Assembly: GCA_049965515.1 (NCBI GenBank) | Contig: JBMFWG010000032.1 | Coordinates: 1 to 20,506, forward strand | DNA: 20,506 nucleotides | Direction: 5' to 3' | Origin: UBA4572 sp049965515 | GTDB lineage: Bacteria > Nitrospirota > Leptospirillia > Leptospirillales > Leptospirillaceae | In this document: positions 14,879-20,506 of the stretch, in pieces | Layout: the number at the start of each line of letters is the position of its first letter | Numbering within the stretch: the stretch's first letter is position 1 | Notes under the pieces: model-generated | What the model saw: only the letters and a program-made list of their open reading frames with translations | The model's database searches: none | What the model was told of the DNA's origin: nothing | Translations under genes and position numbers: made by a program

Positions 14879-15817
14879 GTGGGACAGGAAGGGTTGAGGA
14901 CCGTTCGGAAGAGAAATGCAGAAGAGAGGGCACCCATTGGGGTCATTGGCGGATCGGGGCTCTATCAGCTTAAAGGTCTGTCGGATTTGGTCCCAACAGT
15001 TGTTGAAACCCCGTGGGGGCAGCCCTCCGATCCCTACATGACGGGCTCACTCAATGGGACTCCTGTGGTCTTTCTCTCCCGTCATGGATCCGGCCATCGG
15101 TATCTTCCCGGGGAAGTCAACTATCGCGCCAACATCGCAGGTTTTGTGTCGCTGGGTGTCAAGCGGATTCTTTCGGTTTCCGCCGTTGGCTCTCTTCGGG
15201 AAGATATTGTTCCCGGAGACATGGTTGTTATTGACCAGTTTATCGATGGGACTCGGGGACGGCCATCCACCTTCTATGGTCAGGGGGCTGTCGCTCATAC
15301 CGGATTTGCCCATCCGATTTGCGATGATCTTGCCAAAACACTCATTGGGGCTTGTCGCGCGGCAGGGGTACGCCATCATGTCAAGGGGACTTACTACTGC
15401 ATGGAGGGGCCGGCCTTTTCTACCCAGGCCGAATCCTTCCTCTATCGACAGTTTGGTGCGCATGTTATCGGAATGACCAATGTGACAGAGGCAAGACTGG
15501 CTCGTGAAGCAGGTCTCTGTTATGCAACGCTGGCGCTCTCGACGGACTTCGATTGTTGGCACCCTGACCATGATGCGGTTACGGTCTCCGAGGTTCTTGC
15601 GGTGATCTCAAAAAATGTTGAAAATGCCAATCGTATTCTGGCGCATGCTCTCGCATCTGTTCGCTCCCAGCCCTCATGCTCCTGTCAGGAAGCACCCCGC
15701 CATGCTCTGATCACCCATCGCGAGATGATTCCTCCGGTGACTCGGGAACGTCTTTCCTTTTTGGGGCTTCTTCCCAAGGAGGCACCCGCTTCTGTCACCC
15801 ATGGAGGAAAAAAATGA
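14879..15817 (+). CDS. mtnP: S-methyl-5'-thioadenosine phosphorylase
   Basis: This enzyme splits methylthioadenosine, a by-product of polyamine and related SAM chemistry, into adenine and methylthioribose 1-phosphate. The 312-residue protein carries GVIGGSGLY at 21-29, the phosphate-binding RHG at 68-70, NYRANIAGF at about 81-89, ATL/STDFDCWH with the Asp residues that bind the purine, and GMTNVTEARLAREAGLCYA, the MTAP signature that separates it from purine nucleoside phosphorylases. The GTG at 14879 has GGAGG four bases upstream. The tail is about 30 residues longer than usual (SCSCQEAPRHALITHREMIP...), with Cys residues of the kind sometimes seen in archaeal-type MTAPs. The stop overlaps the next start (ATGA). 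A related nucleoside such as inosine could also be used. Confidence 0.88.
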   Translation: MGQEGLRTVRKRNAEERAPIGVIGGSGLYQLKGLSDLVPTVVETPWGQPSDPYMTGSLNGTPVVFLSRHGSGHRYLPGEVNYRANIAGFVSLGVKRILSVSAVGSLREDIVPGDMVVIDQFIDGTRGRPSTFYGQGAVAHTGFAHPICDDLAKTLIGACRAAGVRHHVKGTYYCMEGPAFSTQAESFLYRQFGAHVIGMTNVTEARLAREAGLCYATLALSTDFDCWHPDHDAVTVSEVLAVISKNVENANRILAHALASVRSQPSCSCQEAPRHALITHREMIPPVTRERLSFLGLLPKEAPASVTHGGKK

Positions 15818-16752
15818 CACCAAAACTTGTGATTGTGGGAACGGTGGCTCTTGACGATGTGACCACTCCCTTTGGAACCGTTAGCCGAGCCTTGGGAGGG
15901 TCGGCCTTTTATGGAGCGATTGCCGCCTCCTATTGGACATCAGTGGGGATTGTGGCGGTTGTGGGGGAAGACTATCCTGAGGAGGGACGTCAGCTACTTG
16001 CGGCGAGGGGGATTGATGTTCGGGGATTGGACCGGAGCTCGGAAAAGACCTTTGGGTGGACCGGTGAATACTCCTATGACTTGAACACAGCCATCACGCG
16101 TGAAACCCGCCTTAACTGCCTGCTCTCCTTTAATCCCAAAGTTGTTGAGCACTACCCTTCTCCGGAGACTCTTTTTCTGGCCAATATCGATCCTGAGATT
16201 CAGTGGCGCATTCTCGATCAATTGACAAATCGTCCCCGCCTTGTGGCCCTCGATACTATGAACTACTGGATCGAATCCAAGAAAGACGCACTTCTCAAGG
16301 TTCTCCAACGGACAGATCTTCTGACAATTAATGAATCAGAAGCCCGCATGCTCACCGGAGAGTACAACCTGGTTCGGGCGGCGGATGCCATAAGGAAAAT
16401 GGGGCCCAGAATCGTGGTTTTCAAAAAAGGTGAGCATGGGGCCATTGTTTTTTATGAGGGAGGGATCTTTTCCTCTCCGGCCATGCCGCTTGAGGTTGTC
16501 AAGGATCCGACAGGTGCCGGTGACTCTTTTGCCGGGGGCCTCCTTGGCTATTTGACGCGTCACGGTAAGTCTTCTCCCGAATTTCTTCGCCAGGCGGCCA
16601 TTGTGGGTTCGACAATGGCCTCGTTCTGCGTTTCTGACTTTTCTGTGGATGGAACAAAAGACTTGTCCCTAGAACAGATTTCGCTCCGCACCGGGGAATT
16701 TCTAAATCTCACATCGTTTAACCGGATCGACCCCGGGGATCGGAGGCTTTAG
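15814..16752 (+). CDS. PfkB/ribokinase-family sugar or nucleoside kinase
   Basis: The family phosphorylates sugars or nucleosides with ATP. The start is the ATG at 15814, preceded by GGAGG with a six-base gap and overlapping the mtnP stop as ATGA; the frame is open further upstream inside mtnP but without domain similarity. The 312-residue protein has the N-terminal glycine motif ALGGSAFYGA at about 27-36, LVALDTMNYW and LLTINESEARMLTGE in the middle, and the PfkB signature DPTGAGDSFAGGLLGYL from about 231, where Asp237 is the catalytic base. Because MtnP already yields methylthioribose 1-phosphate, a methylthioribose kinase is not needed; a role on a product of adenine or ribose salvage is the likelier idea, but the substrate is unknown. 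Confidence 0.82.
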   Translation: MTPKLVIVGTVALDDVTTPFGTVSRALGGSAFYGAIAASYWTSVGIVAVVGEDYPEEGRQLLAARGIDVRGLDRSSEKTFGWTGEYSYDLNTAITRETRLNCLLSFNPKVVEHYPSPETLFLANIDPEIQWRILDQLTNRPRLVALDTMNYWIESKKDALLKVLQRTDLLTINESEARMLTGEYNLVRAADAIRKMGPRIVVFKKGEHGAIVFYEGGIFSSPAMPLEVVKDPTGAGDSFAGGLLGYLTRHGKSSPEFLRQAAIVGSTMASFCVSDFSVDGTKDLSLEQISLRTGEFLNLTSFNRIDPGDRRL

Positions 16753-16753
16753 A

Positions 16754-17596
16754 TTGGCCTTTTCCGGGTGGCGGGGCCCAACAGGAGTCCGGGCAGCTTG
16801 CCTGATTGTGGGATTGGCCCTTCTTTCTTCCTGCCATCGTGGAGCCTCCCCCAGAAACCACCGTATGGCCATTGAGCACTATAACGGTGGACTCAGAAGC
16901 CTGAGGAACCATCAACTTCAAGCGGCGTTCTGGGAATTCGAGTATGCGAACCATCTCGACCCAGATATTCCAAAAGTCCATTATTCTCTTGGTCATGTGT
17001 ATTATTTGATGCATGACCTGACCGATGCTCGGATTGAGTTCCGTCGGGCTCTCAAGCACAATGATGACCCGTCTTCCACCTATAACTATCTGGGAAAGAT
17101 CGCCCTTGAGAAGAAGAAGTATCCGGAAGCTTTGATCTATTTTCATAAGGCTCTTAAAAACACCTTGAATAAAACTCCTTACTATCCTCTCACGAATATC
17201 GGTAAGGTCTATATGCTTACTGGAAAATTCGAAAAAGCCAAGGAGTATTTTGCCAAAGCGATTCTCCGGAATGACCGATTCCTTCCTGCCTATTTCTGGC
17301 TTGGGAAGGTGCATATGTCGGAAGGAGCCTATGAGAAGGCCATTGGAGATTTTTCAGAAACGATTCGGTTGGCTCCGAGCTTTTCGTCCGGCTATTTTGA
17401 GCTTGGGAGGGCCTACCTGAAGCTTGAGGATCAGAAAAGGGCTACTGAAGCTTTTACAGAAGCAGTACGCCTCGATCCCACATCGAAAGTTGGGGTAAGG
17501 GCAAAGCGGTATTTGCTTCTTCTTCCCCAAACACCATTAAAAAAGCAGGGGGAGGGGAGTCGCCCGGGTCTCGCCAAGAAGCAAGGGTCCCCGTAA
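16754..17596 (+). CDS. TPR lipoprotein, PilF/PilW-like
   Basis: The start is a TTG at 16754 with GGAGG seven bases upstream, one base after the kinase stop. The signal peptide ends LALLSSC, so Cys27 should be lipidated. The mature part is a string of about six tetratricopeptide repeats from about 37 to 250 (AIEHYNGGLRSLRNHQLQAA, KVHYSLGHVYYLMHDLTDAR, TYNYLGKIALEKKKYPEAL, FWLGKVHMSEGAYEKAIGDF, YFELGRAYLKLEDQKRATEA). The tail is basic. A TPR outer-membrane lipoprotein directly before a RodZ-like gene is the arrangement seen for pilF/pilW in many Gram-negative genomes, where it helps the type IV pilus secretin assemble. No other pilus gene is in view, so the name is only a likeness; BamD- or NlpI-like scaffolds are alternatives. 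Confidence 0.7.
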   Translation: MAFSGWRGPTGVRAACLIVGLALLSSCHRGASPRNHRMAIEHYNGGLRSLRNHQLQAAFWEFEYANHLDPDIPKVHYSLGHVYYLMHDLTDARIEFRRALKHNDDPSSTYNYLGKIALEKKKYPEALIYFHKALKNTLNKTPYYPLTNIGKVYMLTGKFEKAKEYFAKAILRNDRFLPAYFWLGKVHMSEGAYEKAIGDFSETIRLAPSFSSGYFELGRAYLKLEDQKRATEAFTEAVRLDPTSKVGVRAKRYLLLLPQTPLKKQGEGSRPGLAKKQGSP

Positions 17597-17647
17597 GCTT
17601 TCTGAAAGTTCCTTGATCAATCTTTTTTCAAACATGAAGGGCCAGAC

Positions 17648-18796
17648 ATGGCGTACGAAGAAGAGGTTTTGTCAAATGGGGAGAATCGGATGAGTGAACC
17701 GGTTCAGTCCGAGTCTGTTGCCACGATACTTCTCCGTTCGCGGGAGGCCAAAGGCTTGACTGTAGACGATGTTGACAGTGTGACTCACATAAGTCCGGGA
17801 TGGGTTTCTGTGATGGAGCGTGGTGATTGGAACCAATATCCCAGCATGGTTTACGCTAGAGGTCATGTCAAGGTCTATGCGGAGTTTCTTGGTCTCGACG
17901 TTCCTTCCATGCTTGTCCAGTTTCAAAAAGATTGGGCGAAAACTGCGTCTCCGGAACCTGTTGAGCCGAATGGAAAGTCTACGTCGATCAGACCGATCAC
18001 ACAGTCGGGGGGAGATGCACGGCTATATTGGGTGGTAGCCGGGATCGTTGCTGTGCTGATTCTGGGGGGGCTGGCTGTCAAGCATGAAAAGCATAAGCCA
18101 GACCACCGGGTTCCTGCGGCTTCCGTCCCCCCCCCGACGTCTATCCGCCCTTCACCAGCGGTGGCGATTTCCGGAACTCAGTCGGGATCGACCTCTGCGC
18201 CCTCCTTGCCCCCAGCATCAACTCCTTCAGCCACCGCAGGGAGGGAGGTGCCTCTTCCCCCATCAACGTCCCCGCCGAATATGACAAGGAGCTCTGCACT
18301 TTCTTTGGCACCGCAGGGGCAACCCTCCACATCAAATCGGTTAACTCTCCGGATGGTGGGATTGAAAAGTGTGTGGGTAATTGTTTCAGTCGATGATGGG
18401 ACGGTTCGCCATTTTCGGCTTAACCCGGGAGATGAGCGCACTCTTGTCGGGAAAAATTTCATGACATTTTCCACTCAGGCAGGAGATGGTCTCGTTCTCT
18501 TTCTTAATGGAAAAAGACTAGGGCTTGCTGGACCGACCTCTGCCCCTGTTCTCCACCGGCGCATCAATCGACAGACGCTCCACCATCTGAAGGTTGTCGT
18601 TTCAACCCATTCTTCGGGGACTCCCTCTGCCTCAAAGTCTTTACCCCATAAGCCCCTAATCCCAACAGAACCCTCTGTCTCAAAAGCAGAAAAATCAGTA
18701 AAAACGATTCCTCTTGTTCCCTCTTCATCGAATGGAGGCCCGACTGGGTCATCTGTTCCGAACCCCTCTCTGACTCCTTCTGGAGGTTCCAATTGA
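17648..18796 (+). CDS. rodZ: RodZ-like cytoskeletal/cell-shape protein
   Basis: RodZ links cytoplasmic MreB to the cell-wall machinery in the periplasm. The 382-residue protein has an N-terminal Xre-type helix-turn-helix domain at about 22-92 (LLRSREAKGLTVDDVDSVTH, then VYARGHVKVYAEFLGLD), one membrane segment at about 126-144 (LYWVVAGIVAVLILGGLAV), a Pro/Ser/Thr-rich spacer, a beta domain of the RodZ C-terminal type near 232-310 (LTLRMVGLKSVWVIVSVDDG), and a further Ser/Pro-rich tail that is longer than usual. The start is uncertain: the ATG at 17690 (residue 15) has GGGGAG at a good distance and may be the true one. C9 at 18127-18135 encodes Pro in the spacer. Its end overlaps the next gene. 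MreB is not in the window. Confidence 0.82.
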   Translation: MAYEEEVLSNGENRMSEPVQSESVATILLRSREAKGLTVDDVDSVTHISPGWVSVMERGDWNQYPSMVYARGHVKVYAEFLGLDVPSMLVQFQKDWAKTASPEPVEPNGKSTSIRPITQSGGDARLYWVVAGIVAVLILGGLAVKHEKHKPDHRVPAASVPPPTSIRPSPAVAISGTQSGSTSAPSLPPASTPSATAGREVPLPPSTSPPNMTRSSALSLAPQGQPSTSNRLTLRMVGLKSVWVIVSVDDGTVRHFRLNPGDERTLVGKNFMTFSTQAGDGLVLFLNGKRLGLAGPTSAPVLHRRINRQTLHHLKVVVSTHSSGTPSASKSLPHKPLIPTEPSVSKAEKSVKTIPLVPSSSNGGPTGSSVPNPSLTPSGGSN

Positions 18797-19794
18797 TGCG
18801 CCGAATCCTTGCCCGCCTCTTTTCCTTATGTTTGCTTGTTTCACTGTTGGGGGTTTCATCGTGTTCCCAGACACCGGTGGTGCTGAGCTATAGCCCTAAC
18901 TTTGGAGAAACTCAGCCTCATCAGTTTCGCTCTTCCTTGCGGTTTGGTTTTGTGACATTTGAGGATCAACGTGTTGCTAAGCGTCTGATGGGAGATACAA
19001 CGCTGATTGGATGGGGATCCAATACATTTCACACCAAGCAGAATGTTCCAGACCATGTGACCAAGGCCTTTGTCGATACCTATCGCTATCTGGGACTTAA
19101 ATCCATCTGGATCAAAACCCCACCAGACAATTTCTCCTTTTCGACAAAAACATGGGTCGCTTCCTTAAGAACACGCTATCCCAATGTGGACATTTTTGTG
19201 ATTGGAAAGATTCGTAATTATGAATTTCTTCTTCGTTCGGGTGGCCTTAGCGGTGCAGTTAAGGGGAAGTTCAGTGAATTGGCCGCCACAACTCAGGCCC
19301 GGGTCGAGCTGTATTACCTTGACAGTGAAACCGGGCGAATCATTTGGGGAAATACCCTTCATCACGACACCTATGACCGAAAGGTGTCCAAAAAAGCACC
19401 CACAGATTATGCCTCCATGCGCCTTGATGAGGCGCTCCATAATGTTATCTTACAGTCGGTCGACCGCGTTCTCCCAAAGATCAATGCCCGGAGCCCTGGG
19501 TCAATTCAGATATTGTCGGGCATGATGGCCGATGTTCCCAAAACCCCCGAAGGAAAAGTGGCAGGGGCTGTTCCTTCGGATAAGGGACGAATTGAGGTCG
19601 TCTCCAAGCCTTCCGGGGCCAAGGTCTATCTCGATGGAATCTACTATGGTCTGACACCATTAGCTCTCGATATATCCCCAGGAGTCCACCTCTTGAAAGT
19701 TAAGAAGGAAGGCTTTGAGACAGGACGTGATAAAATCGGTGTCCTGGCAGGAAAGGTCACTCCTTGGAAGGGAGTTCTTCCTCCCAAAAACTGA
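18796..19794 (+). CDS. PEGA-domain lipoprotein of unknown function
   Basis: The 332-residue product starts at the ATG at 18796, overlapping the rodZ stop as TGATG; a TTG at 18793 in the same frame lies nearer to the ideal distance from GGAGG at 18782-18786. The signal peptide ends LLGVSSC, so Cys23 is probably lipidated. The central region, about 40-230, is not recognised; it contains strand-like segments such as VDIFVIGKIRNYEFLL and ARVELYYLDSETGRIIWGNT, a pattern that recalls lipoproteins assembling periplasmic structures. The C-terminus from about 268 is a PEGA domain (GRIEVVSKPSGAKVYLDG, then YYGLTPLALDISPGVHLLKV), a surface-layer or envelope adhesion fold. Its place in the run suggests an envelope role; the exact function is unknown. 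Confidence 0.75.
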   Translation: MRRILARLFSLCLLVSLLGVSSCSQTPVVLSYSPNFGETQPHQFRSSLRFGFVTFEDQRVAKRLMGDTTLIGWGSNTFHTKQNVPDHVTKAFVDTYRYLGLKSIWIKTPPDNFSFSTKTWVASLRTRYPNVDIFVIGKIRNYEFLLRSGGLSGAVKGKFSELAATTQARVELYYLDSETGRIIWGNTLHHDTYDRKVSKKAPTDYASMRLDEALHNVILQSVDRVLPKINARSPGSIQILSGMMADVPKTPEGKVAGAVPSDKGRIEVVSKPSGAKVYLDGIYYGLTPLALDISPGVHLLKVKKEGFETGRDKIGVLAGKVTPWKGVLPPKN

Positions 19795-19860
19795 CAAGAC
19801 ATCAATAAGGCAGGCCATTTTTTCAAACCTCCGAGGTTGATAGACACGACCGTGTCAAAG

Positions 19861-20463
19861 TCATCCACCCCCCACCTGATCAGTGAAGGCGCACGCCAGT
19901 CCTGAAAAAAGGGCTGACTTTTTCCCATCGCTGGACGAGAAGACCAACGAGATCGCCGAACTCCGCGCTCTTCTCGCTCCGATGGAGATCGAAGGCCAGA
20001 TCGTGACGGCCGATGCCATGCACATCCAGACCGAAACGGCCGCTTCATTACCGAGGACAAAAAGTCCGACGACGTCTTCACGTTCCAAAAAAACCAGCCC
20101 ACCATGCACGAAGACATTGAAAGCCTCCCCTGGGAGGCTTTCCCCCCTCGGCAGACAGCCTCGACCCTCGATAAGGGCTACGGTCGGATCGAACGTCGCA
20201 CGCTCACCGTCAGTTCCGAACTGAAAGAGGACTTTCCCGACTTCTCCTTCCCCGGCCATCAACAGGTCTTTCGCCTCGAACGCCATACATCCAATCTTGA
20301 CGGGAGTCATCCCCGCACGGAAGTGGTCTACGGCGTCACCAGTCTTTCTCCCGAAAAGGCCTCTCCCGAACGCCTCCTCTCTCTTGTCCGCCGACACTGG
20401 GGCGTCGAGGCCAATCACTGGATCCGGAACCCACATCCGGCAGTTCTCCGGAGAAAACGGACC
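19861..20463 (+). pseudogene. ISAs1-family transposase remnant, frameshifted
   Basis: Two frames together reproduce the middle and C-terminal part of an ISAs1-type DDE transposase. The first (about 19883-20045) gives SLDEKTNEIAELRALLAPME and GQIVTADAMHIQTETA, the segment holding the catalytic Asp of the family. The second (about 20040-20463) continues as FQKNQPTMHEDIESL, RIERRTLTVSSELKEDF, QQVFRLERH, TEVVYGVTSLSPEKASPERL and VRRHWGVEANHWIR, the region with the late catalytic residue. A frame change lies near 20040, and another is likely near 19880 (HLIS to KAHAS). The N-terminal third is missing and the extreme C-terminus is out of frame. It cannot make an active transposase. No terminal inverted repeats were found at the left edge, and the right end may extend to about 20480. 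Confidence 0.72.
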
Positions 20464-20506
20464 TGATTTTAAGTGATTTTCGTTTAACGATATTTTCTTA
20501 GGGAAG

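Noticed and set aside
17607..17632. TTGATCAA palindrome followed by a T run before rodZ, as a terminator
   Set aside because: The palindrome has no loop and only eight bases; too weak for an intrinsic terminator.
19861..20436. 191-codon minus-strand frame at the right edge
   Set aside because: Antisense to the ISAs1 transposase remnant, whose plus-strand translation matches the family well.

Overview
The window looks like chromosomal DNA of an acidophilic, iron-oxidising Nitrospirota bacterium, most likely a Leptospirillum. The main evidence is a 563-residue outer-membrane protein with one N-terminal CxxCH haem site, of the Cyc2/Cyt572 iron-oxidase type. The moderately high GC, frequent GTG/TTG starts and Gram-negative envelope genes agree. 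The genus is inferred; no marker gene was compared.

Layout. Bases 1-76 hold what looks like the right end of an IS200/IS605-type element. Next come ldhA (fermentative D-lactate dehydrogenase), a convergent Sir2-family gene on the minus strand, and a class I SAM methyltransferase whose stop overlaps the GTG start of a DNA photolyase. The photolyase is broken twice: by a frameshift at a T tract near 3090, and by replacement of about 60 C-terminal codons with roughly 435 bp of highly structured DNA beginning GTGCG, which I read as a truncated group II intron ribozyme. The photolyase C-terminus resumes at about 4478. A possible 49-codon small ORF and an unrecognised membrane-anchored protein precede the Cyc2/Cyt572-like porin-cytochrome.

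At 7321-7522 a strong sigma70-type promoter precedes tRNA-Asp(GTC). From 7810 to 14836 runs a compact Tol / mismatch-repair / tRNA-modification cluster: tolQ, tolR, a tolA/tonB-like gene, tolB, cpoB (ybgF), mutL, miaA. No pal gene is present. From 14879 to 19794 a second compact same-strand run holds mtnP (methylthioadenosine phosphorylase), a PfkB-family kinase, a TPR lipoprotein resembling PilF/PilW, a RodZ-like HTH membrane protein and a PEGA-domain lipoprotein. The right edge carries a frameshifted remnant of an ISAs1-family transposase.

Together these genes cover electron entry from Fe(II) at the outer membrane, envelope integrity and cell shape (Tol, RodZ, lipoproteins), purine/methionine salvage and genome maintenance. 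The left part has been remodelled by mobile DNA, and photolyase repair appears to be lost at this locus. I found no convincing new multi-gene system. The most unusual items are the doubly broken photolyase with its intron-like insert, two small ORFs around the cytochrome gene, and 8-9-base G or C runs inside several genes, including mutL and miaA.
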